Source: Variovorax gracilis
GTDB lineage: Bacteria > Pseudomonadota > Gammaproteobacteria > Burkholderiales > Burkholderiaceae_C
Length of the DNA stretch: 36,876 bases
Assembly: GCF_030317115.1 (NCBI RefSeq)
Contig: NZ_JASZYF010000042.1
Location: 1 to 36,876 of the forward strand
Direction of reading: 5' to 3'
Part shown: positions 27,174 to 35,357 of the stretch, piece after piece
Layout of the letters: each line of letters opens with the position of its first letter
Position numbering within the stretch: position 1 is the first letter of the stretch
Translations under genes and position numbers: made by a program
Notes under the pieces: model-generated
Seen by the model: only the letters and a program-made list of their open reading frames with translations
The model's database searches: none
What the model was told of the DNA's origin: nothing

Positions 27174-28622
27174 ATGAAACACAACCTCAGCCTGGCTGAC
27201 GAGACCTTCAAGGCAGCCTTCGTTTCGGGCGAGTTCTTCGTGGATTGCGTCGCGATCAAATTGACTCGCAACGGTCCGGGTTCGCCTGCCGGCTATTCGG
27301 CTCCGGGGGCTCTGGCAGTGACGCCCGCGCGTGGCGCCACGACACGCCTCGTCGTTCCCAGAGACGCTTCGAATCCCTACGATCCCCTGGCGTTCTTCAA
27401 GGAGAGCCAGTCTCTGACCTTGGGGCAGATCGTCCCCGACCACAACTACTTTGCTTTGGAAGCGACTGACACCGCAGGCAACGTTTGGAAGCATGCCGTC
27501 GCCCAGGCATGCGTTGTGGAGGAGACTCCGGCCGCGACGGTGCTCACCGTGGAGTGCGCGCTTCTGCGACTCGAAACGACGCTGGAGAAGCCGGAACCGG
27601 GAGCGACCGCGATGGTCTTCATGGAGGAGCTGAGCTTCCCGGATCGACCGTCGATTCCGCCAAAGTCGCTGAAAGCGGCCAAGCGACCCGCGAAGGCGTC
27701 GAGCAAGGCGTCGGTGGGGATGGTTTCCGGTTTGGCCGTGACGTTCGACCATCGGCGCGATCGGCCCGGCCCCCGGTTCTACGAGCTCTTCGCGGAGAAC
27801 GAGGACTCCGTCGCCTTGGACCCCGGCTTCGACGATAGATTGCTGGAGGGCACGCGCTTCGTCACAGCCACGATCGCCACGCCCGTGATGAGGGAGACAA
27901 TTCTGGGCCAGAAGCGCGTCGTGGAGCTCGCCCGAATTCGGCCATCCAACAAGGGCGACCTGATTCAGCCTCCGCTGTTCGTCCACGGCCACGAGGCCGA
28001 ATTCCATCGGCTCTTCGAGCGCTATTTCGAATACTCCCGTAATAACGCGCAGGGCGAGGACTACGCTCCGCTTTCGGCGAAGATTTCCGGAATCTTTGCC
28101 CTCGAAGGCGTTTTCGTTGACACGGTCGCGCTCTTGCTCGCCGTCACCGTGGAGAGCATTCTTGGCGACGATCATTTCAGCTCGCTGGGCAAGCCCGAGG
28201 CGGACATGTCGGTGCAGGTGGACATGCTGATTGCGCAAGCCAGGTCCGTCGTCGGCGTTTCGCCGAAACTCATCGAACGCGGCATTTCCGCGATCGGGTC
28301 GATGAAGTCGACGCGCGCCGTGGACAAGCTGCAGGCTCTGGTCGCGGCGGGGCTGATCGACGATGCCGACCGCGCGACTTGGAAGAAGCTTCGCGACAGC
28401 ACGGCGCATGGCTCGTTCGAGATCGACCCCGCGCAACTCCAAAAACTTTACGACGGCGTGTATAGGGTGAGCACGCTCGCCTACAAGCTCGCTTTCCTGC
28501 AAATCGGCTACGAAGGAAAGTTCAGCAACCGGGCTGTCGTCGGCTGGCCAATTCATCACTTTCCACCCGGGCCTGCCGCGCCGCCGAGCGCTTCAGCGAG
28601 CCCAGCGGCACCAGGCGCCTAG
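27174..28622 (+). CDS. Protein with C-terminal HEPN RNase-type motif, candidate abortive-infection effector
   Basis: 482 aa, ATG 27174. The N-terminal ~270 residues look beta-rich and are of unknown family (overall layout recalls ApeA-like N-terminal domain plus HEPN proteins). The C-terminal half (about 275-465) is helical, with LLAVTVESILGD (acidic residue near 328) followed by WKKLRDSTAHGSFE. This gives R407-x4-H412, the HEPN ribonuclease signature. In HEPN defence proteins this pair forms the RNA-cleaving site in a dimer. The gene lies 590 bases after the SMC operon on the same strand, separated by the broken zinc-ribbon gene. The C-terminus is Pro/Ala-rich. Target RNA and trigger are unknown; HEPN function is inferred from the motif and fold. 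Confidence 0.72.
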   Translation: MKHNLSLADETFKAAFVSGEFFVDCVAIKLTRNGPGSPAGYSAPGALAVTPARGATTRLVVPRDASNPYDPLAFFKESQSLTLGQIVPDHNYFALEATDTAGNVWKHAVAQACVVEETPAATVLTVECALLRLETTLEKPEPGATAMVFMEELSFPDRPSIPPKSLKAAKRPAKASSKASVGMVSGLAVTFDHRRDRPGPRFYELFAENEDSVALDPGFDDRLLEGTRFVTATIATPVMRETILGQKRVVELARIRPSNKGDLIQPPLFVHGHEAEFHRLFERYFEYSRNNAQGEDYAPLSAKISGIFALEGVFVDTVALLLAVTVESILGDDHFSSLGKPEADMSVQVDMLIAQARSVVGVSPKLIERGISAIGSMKSTRAVDKLQALVAAGLIDDADRATWKKLRDSTAHGSFEIDPAQLQKLYDGVYRVSTLAYKLAFLQIGYEGKFSNRAVVGWPIHHFPPGPAAPPSASASPAAPGA

Positions 28623-28801
28623 GTTGGCGGCGTCGCGTGATCCCATTCGTCCGTATCGCCACGTTGCCATATTGCCATGTTGAATTGCATGGAATTGGAA
28701 GCTACGGAGACTTCAGGGGGGGCAACGACGATGCAGTGCCTCGCCAGCTGGCTATTCGAAAGGTTTAATTTTCACCTTCACGAGCGCCTAGGCCAGACAC
28801 C

Positions 28802-29302
28802 ATGACCATGTACTCGCACATTGACGACTACAAGCGGCAGGGCTACGTTCCTGTCTCCGTGAACAAGTCCGGATTTGGCGCTGAGGTGTTGGTTCACGAG
28901 CAACTTCGAAGGATCGTGGAGTGCGGCGAGGATGCAGGCATACGAAGCGTTCGTACAACGCGCTCTGGCGCACCCTTCGCCGCGCTATCCGGTTTTCTAC
29001 GGGCACCAGATGCCTGCCGGTGAGTTCATCGCAGGATCCAATGAGGCTTACACCGTGACGGAAGTGGAGATTCTCCATCCACTTTCGGTTGAGGAGGAGC
29101 AGATCGTGAGTCGCTGGTACTCTGAGTTGATCGCGCGTGCTCAGGTCGGGCCAACCCTTCGACAGTCAACGATCCTTTCGAGCTAACGCCTGTTTTGATG
29201 GAGCTTCGCCAAGTGGCGATCGACGTGGGCGTGGGCTTTGACATGGGAAAGCTGGCCAACTACATGGTGCGCAGTGGGGAAGGTTCGCGGACACTGGTGT
29301 GA
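28802..29302 (+). pseudogene. Decayed gene spread over three frames
   Basis: Protein-like sequence continues through three frames: first MTMYSHIDDYKRQGYVPVSV up to about 28915, then MQAYEAFVQRALAHPSPRYP to SVEEEQIVSRWYSELIARAQ (to about 29165), then NDPFELTPVLMELRQVAIDV to GKLANYMVRSGEGS ending at TGA 29300-29302. Two frameshifts would join them into a protein of about 165 aa. The last stop overlaps the next start as GTGA, as in a former operon. No family recognised. Confidence 0.45.
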
Positions 29303-29547
29303 CAGACTCATTTGAACGGGGCCAAATCGCCGAACTCGGCGTTATGGACCACCGCGGGCGCGTCGTGTGGTGCATGCCGGTCGACGACATCCTCGGCCTG
29401 TACCGCGTCGGGGTCCGCTTCCACATGCACTTCGATGACAACAAAAAGATCGAGGTGTTGTTCGGCGAGATCGGGACCCCTGAAGGAAAGGATCGACCGC
29501 CGAAGTGCTATAGCGGAAGTACCCGTCGTCCCCGCGCAGCGCTTTGA
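29299..29547 (+). CDS. Small hypothetical protein
   Basis: 82 aa, GTG 29299 overlapping the stop of the decayed gene (GTGA). The sequence MTDSFERGQIAELGVMDHRG, then VVWCMPVDDILGLYRVGVRF, reads like a small beta-barrel protein, but the C-terminal ~20 residues (PPKCYSGSTRRPRAAL) look like read-through. Function unknown. It probably formed a pair with the upstream gene before that decayed. Confidence 0.45.
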   Translation: MTDSFERGQIAELGVMDHRGRVVWCMPVDDILGLYRVGVRFHMHFDDNKKIEVLFGEIGTPEGKDRPPKCYSGSTRRPRAAL

Positions 29548-30036
29548 CCGGCCAAATAGAGACAAGCGTTCAATGGGTCAAAAGCAGGCCCGCACGAGGC
29601 GGGCCGGAAGGGGTTGGTCCTTGATGCCTACCCAGGGAGAATCCATGCTCCTAGACTACGCACGTCATGGCCATTCGCAAGTCCGCCAAAGTTCGCTCGG
29701 ACGGAACTATTTCACGAATTGATCTTGCGCACTCGCAGACGAGATGTCTTTCGCTCATCCACGGCGCCCGTAGACAGACCTGTGGACAATGGTCCGCGAA
29801 GCTTGACGAACCTACTCCAGGGTAGCCTCGCGACGCGATGTCCATAACGAAGACACCGTCGTCATTTCTCTAGGAATCGCGGATGGCCTTCCGTTCGCGG
29901 AATCGGGTGGGCAAGGCCATCGGACGGAACAAATGCTTGTTGTCCTTCCCATCCCCTGGCTCATCCCTTGGTACCTGACCCCAATGTAGGGGACGGTATT
30001 AAGCTATTCCTCTCGAATCTAACTCACAGGAATTCC
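29548..30036. other. Spacer with hairpin, upstream of H-NS gene
   Basis: No supported gene. GGCCCGC (29587-29593) pairs with GCGGGCC (29599-29605), a strong hairpin that may end transcription of the preceding genes, though no T run follows. Bases 29983-30017 match 3622-3658 upstream of the H-NS relic (shared GTATTAAGCTATTCCTCTCG-like stretch), so they probably hold the conserved promoter or leader of this H-NS subgroup. Confidence 0.45.
29587..29605 (+). terminator. Possible terminator hairpin
   Basis: Perfect 7-bp GC stem with 5-base loop (ACGAG). Preceded by AAAAGCA but not followed by a T run, so Rho-independent termination is uncertain. Confidence 0.35.
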
Positions 30037-30531
30037 TTGACACAGACCTACGCCCAGATTCAAAAGCAGATCGCACAGCTACAGAAAACCGCAGATGCGC
30101 TTCGCGAGAAGGAGGTGTCGGGCGTTGTCTCGCGCATCAGGGAGGCGATCGTCCACTACGGCCTGACTGCGCAGCAGCTTGGTTTCGCTGGTACCAACCC
30201 GCAGACCCGGGCGCCGATTGGGAGGACAAGTGAAAAGAGGCCTCGCGCCGCGAAGTACAGCGACGGCAATGGCAATGCCTGGGGCGGGATGGGCAAGCGT
30301 CCACAGTGGCTGCGAGACGCTTTCGATGCCGGGCGGTCCTTGGAGGAATTTCGAATCGGCGCGGTCGATGCAGCGGCGGCACAACCATCGGCGAAACAGA
30401 AGAAGCGTCGACCCTCGACGCTGCTCTACCGCGACGAAGCCGGAAACTCGTGGACTGGCCGTGGACCCCAGCCTCGTTGGATGAAGGAGGCGATCGCACG
30501 GGGCAAGACTCTCGAGGACCTGAGAGGCTGA
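30037..30531 (+). CDS. H-NS-family nucleoid protein with two DNA-binding motifs
   Basis: 164 aa. TTG 30037 is chosen because the relic at 3677 starts with ATG at the aligned place and AGG lies just upstream; TTG 29968 would add 23 residues. The N-terminal coiled coil (about 1-38, TQTYAQIQKQIAQLQKTADA) drives oligomerisation, followed by YGLTAQQLGF. The usual C-terminal motif occurs twice: KYSDGNGNAWGGMGKRPQWL (73-92) with GRSLEEF, and LYRDEAGNSWTGRGPQPRWM (130-149) with GKTLEDL. Most relatives carry one. Two binding modules per subunit could raise affinity or bridge DNA differently. H-NS proteins silence AT-rich foreign DNA; here it may control the island. T-rich tracts follow the gene (30594-30617). 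Confidence 0.9.
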   Translation: MTQTYAQIQKQIAQLQKTADALREKEVSGVVSRIREAIVHYGLTAQQLGFAGTNPQTRAPIGRTSEKRPRAAKYSDGNGNAWGGMGKRPQWLRDAFDAGRSLEEFRIGAVDAAAAQPSAKQKKRRPSTLLYRDEAGNSWTGRGPQPRWMKEAIARGKTLEDLRG

Positions 30532-30660
30532 TCGCGCGCAAGTACCACGCCACGGACTTTTCTCCAAAGCTCGAGTAGCTCGGGTGCGACAACTTTTTTT
30601 TGGAGCTTTTTCTTTTTTTCAGGAACATCAAGGTCTTCGAATTTTAGGAAATAGCCCTCG

Positions 30661-31166
30661 ATGCTGGAAACCGTCAACGCCGCCCTCAACGACGCCGCAA
30701 CTGCCACCGCCACCAACTCTGACACCTTCACTCCGACGGCGATCACGCCTTCGGGGTGGCGACTCCTTCGGGGTGGCGACTCCCCCAGTTCGCTCTCGCG
30801 CCGCGAGAAGGTCAAGCGCTGCGCTCGAGCGACGGGACAGGCCAGGAACGAGTCACGTTCGTCGGGCACGGAGACATCAACACAGACGCCAGAGGCGAGT
30901 TGGTCGTGTCGGTTCAAGCCATGCTGGTGCACGGCGATGCATTGCGTGAAACGCTTGTCAGACCGTTGCTCCAAGGTGAAGTCGAACTCGACGCTCGAGT
31001 TCACCTCGACCAGGTGATCGATTGCCTGATCGAGACGACGTCCCTCGACAACGGTGCGCCCGATCCCCGATTCCGGGCGCTACATGGCAGCGTGACGGAT
31101 CAACTGCGCAGCTTGCTTGCCAAGCTCGAGCAGTTCGCCTTTCCGGAACTTGCGTGCGCTGCGTAG
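30661..31166 (+). pseudogene. Hypothetical gene frameshifted by a 17-bp tandem duplication
   Basis: ATG 30661 (AGGA upstream) gives MLETVNAALNDAATATATNS, and leaves its frame after a perfect 17-bp duplication at 30748-30781. The frame that follows, to 31166, encodes VTFVGHGDINTDARGELVVS, VHGDALRETLVRPLLQGEVE and a helical end LRSLLAKLEQFAF. Removing one 17-bp copy joins the two frames exactly, giving PSGWRLPQFALAPREGQALR across the junction and a protein of 162 aa. No family recognised. As written the product is cut short, but slippage could restore it. Confidence 0.65.
30748..30781. repeat. Perfect 17-bp tandem duplication
   Basis: CCTTCGGGGTGGCGACT occurs at 30748-30764 and again at 30765-30781 with no gap. 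Seventeen is not a multiple of three, so it shifts the frame of the gene it sits in. Confidence 0.97.
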
Positions 31167-31341
31167 GCAAGCGCGCCGCCGCGCGAGCGCTCGGCCGGAT
31201 GGGTCGGCAGGGGCCCGGCGGGAGTGCAAGCTTGGCCAGCCCGCAACAATGCGACCGATGACACCTCCTCCCACGGGCCTCTCGTGGACTCCATGGTGCG
31301 AGAGGAGGGCAGATCGATTGCCTTCGCGCCGGTGGGGCCAC

Positions 31342-31596
31342 CTAGCGGTCGCCCATATCGTCGTGCACAGGGAGCAGCAACAGCAATTGCTCGCGCTCCA
31401 CCTTGGCCCGCCTTGGGCTCCTCACACGGGGCTTGGGCAGAACGCCGAGTTGCTGGAGGCCGCGGCGCTGAAGCTCTATGCCCAACACGGCAAGCAACTC
31501 CGCCTCACTGAGCTTGGCCAGCGTCTTGCCGACGCGTTGGGCCGCCAAGCTCAGTTCCGGCGTCAGCATGTCGTTGATGGTCAGCGAGGTCTCCAT
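31342..31596 (-). CDS. Small protein downstream of recombinase 2
   Basis: 84 aa. ATG 31596 has GGAAGG six bases upstream; ATG 31602 would add two residues but overlaps that site. The sequence METSLTINDMLTPELSLAAQ, then VGKTLAKLSEAELLAVLGIE, is helical, and the second half is basic (PKPRVRSPRRAKVEREQ). It lies 139 bases after recombinase 2 on the same strand and may be co-transcribed, perhaps as a DNA-binding or accessory factor. No family recognised. Confidence 0.55.
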   Translation of the reverse strand: METSLTINDMLTPELSLAAQRVGKTLAKLSEAELLAVLGIELQRRGLQQLGVLPKPRVRSPRRAKVEREQLLLLLPVHDDMGDR

Positions 31597-31735
31597 TTGC
31601 ATCCTTCCAATGATGCCAATACGCGGACCGTGGTCGCATCAGGGCCTCGCCGGGTTGCGTCGCGAATGGTTGTTCACCCAGGCGGGTCTGAGAAGCGCCA
31701 TTCAATCCGATCGCAGCGCGATCGCGCAGCCGGCA

Positions 31736-32821
31736 TTACTCGTCTTCCATCAGGCGTGCCAACGGCGAACTGAGCGATCCTTCGGCGCGGAAGTAACCCA
31801 ACACGGTCGTGACGCTGCGGTGGCCCGTCAACGCCATGGTGTCAGGCAGCGACATGTTGCGCCGGCCGGCCTCGGTCACGAAACCCGAGCGCAGCGAGTG
31901 GGCCGAAAACTCGCCCTCCATGCCGGCGAGCACACAGCGTTCCTTGACGATCTTGCGCACAGCAGAGGCACTGAGCGGCTCGCCAACCTGATCACCTTTG
32001 CGAATACGGCGGAAGAGGGCACCTGAATGGATCTGGCTCGCTGCGAGCCAGGACTGCATCGCTTGCGCTGCCTTGCCGACCAGCGGCTTGTTGTCCTCCG
32101 GACGTGCCACGCCGCTCTGGTTGGTCTTGGAGTGCCCCATCGAATAAATATATTGCCCGTCCTGCACCCGCCGCAGGTTTTCCACGCACGCTTGGGCCAC
32201 TTCCGATCGGCGACGCCCGCCCGTGGACCAGGCAAAAAGGAGGAGGGCGCGGTCGCGCTGGCCGCGCAGGCTCTCGTCACAGGTGTCCAGGACTGCCTGG
32301 AACGGTTCCTTGGTCAGGGCCCGCTGCTTGTGAGGCCGCTCGGCACCGCGCTTCGCATAGGCGCGTCGGGTCTTGGCCAGAAGCTCCCTCACCAAGGCAT
32401 CCGCGCAAGGATTGGGTTGTTTCGCGACCTGGTGGGTCTTCGACAGCACGGAGATGCGATGCGCCAGCGTGCTGAGGGTCGGCGCGCCCAGCTTTCCCTT
32501 GAAACCGCCGGTCACCAGCGCCTGATCGACTGCCGCAGGGAGTTGGGTCACGAGTCCCGAGCGCGAGGTGCGCTCAACATGGTCCACGATGAACTGAACG
32601 ACCACGGGCGCCGGCACGGGCAGGCGCAGCGTCTGGCCGTAGCGCGCCGCATACCAGGCTGACCAATAGCGCAACGCAGACCGATAGGAGGCCAAGGTGT
32701 TGGCCGATTCGCCTTCCTGAAGCAGTTCCTGCGCCGCGAGCTTCGTGAGATGCGACAACTGGGTCGGCTCCAGCAAGGGCAGGCGCATCAGCGCGGGCGC
32801 GGGAGGAAGGTGATCCAACAT
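31736..32821 (-). CDS. Tyrosine recombinase 2 (phage-integrase family)
   Basis: 361 aa, ATG 32821 with a weak ribosome-binding site. Core-binding domain (about 25-140; NTLASYRSALRYWSAWYAAR) and catalytic domain with Arg in STGGRRRSEV (about 205), Lys in GHSKTNQ (232), H308 and R311 in SAHSLRSGF, H334 in TGHRSVT, Tyr 343 in VLGYFRAEG. All catalytic residues are present. It is a paralogue of recombinase 1, with long shared blocks (LPVPAPVVVQFIVDH, KGK...LSTLAHRISVLSKTHQ), and both lie on the minus strand. It lacks the Ser/Ala-rich leader. An AT-rich imperfect palindrome lies just upstream of its start. Together the two enzymes bracket about 23 kb of cargo. Confidence 0.93.
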   Translation of the reverse strand: MLDHLPPAPALMRLPLLEPTQLSHLTKLAAQELLQEGESANTLASYRSALRYWSAWYAARYGQTLRLPVPAPVVVQFIVDHVERTSRSGLVTQLPAAVDQALVTGGFKGKLGAPTLSTLAHRISVLSKTHQVAKQPNPCADALVRELLAKTRRAYAKRGAERPHKQRALTKEPFQAVLDTCDESLRGQRDRALLLFAWSTGGRRRSEVAQACVENLRRVQDGQYIYSMGHSKTNQSGVARPEDNKPLVGKAAQAMQSWLAASQIHSGALFRRIRKGDQVGEPLSASAVRKIVKERCVLAGMEGEFSAHSLRSGFVTEAGRRNMSLPDTMALTGHRSVTTVLGYFRAEGSLSSPLARLMEDE

Positions 32822-32856
32822 GAAGATTGCATTCTAAACAATTGTCGCAAAACAAT

Positions 32857-32904
32857 AAAACATCGATAGAAACGATAACGTTCTATTATCGTGCCTAATG
32901 TTTT
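32857..32904. promoter_or_regulatory. AT-rich imperfect palindrome upstream of recombinase 2
   Basis: AAAACAT CGATAGAA (32857-32871) is mirrored by TTCTATTATCG (32881-32891) and ATGTTTT (32898-32904) around ACGATAACG. Further left, ACAATTGTCGCAAAACAAT extends the AT-rich stretch. The base composition is unlike the GC-rich surroundings. It may be the recombinase's binding/crossover site, its promoter, or an H-NS target. Confidence 0.5.
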
Positions 32905-32984
32905 GTCGGGAATCAGCCGCGGATTTGGTTAGTCGCCGGGGGCGGCCGGCGTTGCGCGCAGCCGCGCGGCGAAGGGCGGGCAGA

Positions 32985-33179
32985 ATGACGAGCATGATGA
33001 CCGAGCCTGGCGCGCTTTGTGACGAGGACCTGCTGCAGCGGGCGCATCAACTTCGTTTGCTCGCCCTAAGGGGCCACGTCGACGCGCGAGGGCCTGCTCA
33101 CGCTCATGAGCGCGAGGTGCGACGACGTTTTGGCAGCCCGACGACGATACACGCGGATCTCGAGCCGGAGACGGGTTGA
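32985..33179 (+). CDS. Small helical hypothetical protein
   Basis: 64 aa from ATG 32985 (GGGC upstream). DEDLLQRAHQLRLLALRGHV followed by AHAHEREVRRRFG is a regular amphipathic helix pattern found in small proteins of unknown role. The frame runs upstream to ATG 32898 inside the palindrome, but that extension is Arg-rich and unconvincing. It is divergent from recombinase 2. Confidence 0.4.
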   Translation: MTSMMTEPGALCDEDLLQRAHQLRLLALRGHVDARGPAHAHEREVRRRFGSPTTIHADLEPETG

Positions 33180-33631
33180 CTTCGAGGTCCGATCTGAAGC
33201 TGGTCATCCTCAAACACCGCACGTCGACCCCGCCTGTCTGAGCCCGCGTTGTTCGCCACGGCAAAGTGGTAGGCGAATCGGGCGATAGCGTCACCAGACC
33301 GCCACTACTTTCTCGTTGTCCGCGCGGGGCTCAACGCGCGAGGGCCGGCGCATTGGCCGGAGCCCGAGGTGGGTGCGCGTGGGTCCGTGACCAAAAAGTC
33401 GCTCTTCGCGCGCGAATCAACCTGCTGATCGAGCGTGCGCGAGTATCCCGTCTATGGTTATTGCTCGCGCGGCAGTCGCAAGTTTTTGGATCGATGGTCG
33501 CCAGTTTGAGGGTCAATTGGTAGTCGGTTAATGGTCCGCGCGAGTCACTGTTGAGAAGTCCGTTTCCTGGTTTTGCACTCTATGCAGTGGTTTGGACCAC
33601 TAATTTTACATAAGATAAATTGTATTGTCTT
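33180..33631. other. Spacer left of the ISNCY element
   Basis: About 450 bases without a recognisable gene on either strand. The last ~60 bases become AT-rich (ATTTTACATAAGATAAATTG), which may be the insertion target or the outer IS end. Confidence 0.4.
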
Positions 33632-35264
33632 CCGATGTAGGAGCAAAGCTGTAATGTCGCGATCCAGCAAAGTTCAGATGTCGCATATTCGGTCGCCCCG
33701 AGTTCCGAGGCATGGCCATGGCGACTGCTGCAGCGACGATCACAATGACCATGCGCGAGGCCGATCGACTCAAGACAGTCCAAGCAGTGGTCGACCGGAT
33801 GCTTCGGGTCGGCCAGGCCGCGCAGCGGCTTGGCATGAGTCGACGTCAGCTCGAGCGGCTTGTGATTCGCTTCTTGGACGAGGGGCCATCCGGGCTGATC
33901 TCTCGCAGGCGCGGACGCCCCAGCAATAACCAGCTGGCCCCTGGCACTGCCGAGCGCGCCATCACCATCATCCGTGAGCGGTACGCCGACTTTGGTCCGA
34001 CGCTTGCAGCCGAGAAGCTGCAGGAATGTCATGGTGTCGTCCTCAGCAAGGAAACCGTGCGGGCTTTGATGGTGTCTGCAGGTGTGTGGACGCCGCGCAG
34101 GCAGCGCGCGCCCAAGATCCACCAGCCGCGCAACCGGCGTGACTGCCTGGGCGAGTTGATCCAGATCGACGGCAGCGACCACGCCTGGTTCGAAGACCGA
34201 GGTCCAGCGTGTACGTTGCTGGTGTTCATCGACGACGCCACCAGCCGGCTGATGCAACTGCACTTCGTGCCGACGGAATCGTCCTTTGCCTACTTCGAGG
34301 CCACACGCTCCTACCTGGAGCAACATGGCAAGCCGGTGGCGTTCTACAGCGACAAGGCGAGCATCTTCCGGCCAGTGACCAAGGCAGAGTTCAGCGAGCG
34401 CGGGGTCACGCAGTTCGCTCGCGTCTTGTACGAGCTGAACATCGACATCATGTGTGCCAATACCAGCCAGGCACAAGGGCCGAGTTGAACGCGCCAACCT
34501 GACGCTGCAGGATCGGCTGGTCAAGGAACTGAGGCTGCGCGGCATCAGCACACGCGAGGCGGCCAATGCCTATGTGCCGCACTTTGCGGCCGACTTCAAC
34601 GGTCGGTTCGGGAAGCCTCCGCGGCGCGACTTCGACGCACATCGGCCGCTGCGCGCGGACGAAGACCTGGGCCAGATCTTCACCTGGCGAGAGCAGCGCA
34701 AGGTGTCACTGTCGCTCACGTTGAATTACGCGCGCGAGATCTACATGCTTGCGGACACGGCAGGAAATCGACGGCTGATCCATCGATACATTGACGTGTA
34801 CGAGTATCCCGATGGCCGCATCGAGGTACGCGCCGGGAAATCCGCCCTGCCCTACGTGCGCTACGACAAGCTGCCGCAGGTCGACATCGCCGCCGTGGTG
34901 GAGAACAAGCGTTTGGGCCCGGCACTGCGCGCCGCGCAGGCCGTGCAGGCGCGACGAGATGATCGGCGTTGCGCGCCATCACGAACGAATCAAGGCCAGC
35001 TTCCAAGGCCGAAGAAGGCAGTGCCGGAAACGACGAGTTCCCGCCAATTCGACGCCAAAGAATTCGAGCGGGCCCTACGTAAAGCGTGCAAATCAACCGA
35101 GTCGGCCTTCGGCTGACAGGTCCGTGTAGTGCAAAGGCAAGGCGGTCACTGCGTTCGTGACAGAGTCAAACCAGAAGAAGAGACCCGACATTTCAACTTT
35201 GCCGGCAATGCGACATCTGAACTTGGCCTTGACATCCGATGTAGGCCCCGAGTAGTAATGTCGC
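33632..35264 (+). mobile_element. ISNCY-family (IS1202-like) insertion sequence
   Basis: Encloses one frameshifted transposase gene. AAGTTCAGATGTCGCAT (33670-33686) is perfectly inverted at 35208-35224, and a related inverted motif CCCGACATTTCAACTTTGCC lies at 35184-35203, so the ends carry repeated binding motifs. Outside these, CCGATGTAGG-9 bases-GTAATGTCGC occurs in direct orientation on both sides (33632-33660 and 35236-35264). I cannot fix the exact boundary. Confidence 0.75.
33712..35116 (+). pseudogene. ISNCY-family transposase with one frameshift
   Basis: The first frame (33712-34488) holds a helix-turn-helix (VGQAAQRLGMSRRQLERLV) and the DDE core: LIQIDGSDHAWFED and LLVFIDDATSRLMQLHF, with FYSDKASIF. 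The second frame (from about 34470 to 35116) continues with GRVERANLTLQDRLVKELRL, carrying the catalytic Glu, then the C-terminal domain (REQRKVSLSLTLNYAREIYM). The break is at 34471-34478: GGCACAAGGGC, where GGCCAAGGGC would read SQAKGRVERAN, so one inserted base separates the Asp residues from the Glu. As written it is inactive. ATG 33712 is used; ATG 33745 is also possible. Confidence 0.88.
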
Positions 35265-35357
35265 ACGGTGTCTGAGGCTGCTGCGGGATGGAGATTCGCT
35301 ACCATTGCCCCACCCCTGGTCAAATGCCTATCGGACCGCAACGGCAGCTCCCAGCGC

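Noticed and set aside
27111..28559. 482-aa minus-strand frame opposite the HEPN-type gene
   Set aside because: Arg/His/Leu-rich shadow typical of antisense reading in high-GC DNA; the plus strand has the coherent protein with the RDSTAH motif.
3622..30531. H-NS copies as substrate for deletion by homologous recombination
   Set aside because: The copies are only about two-thirds alike at DNA level, with no long identical run apart from short upstream blocks; efficient recombination is unlikely.
33580..34566. 328-aa minus-strand frame across the ISNCY transposase
   Set aside because: The plus strand encodes recognisable DDE motifs; the opposite frame has none.
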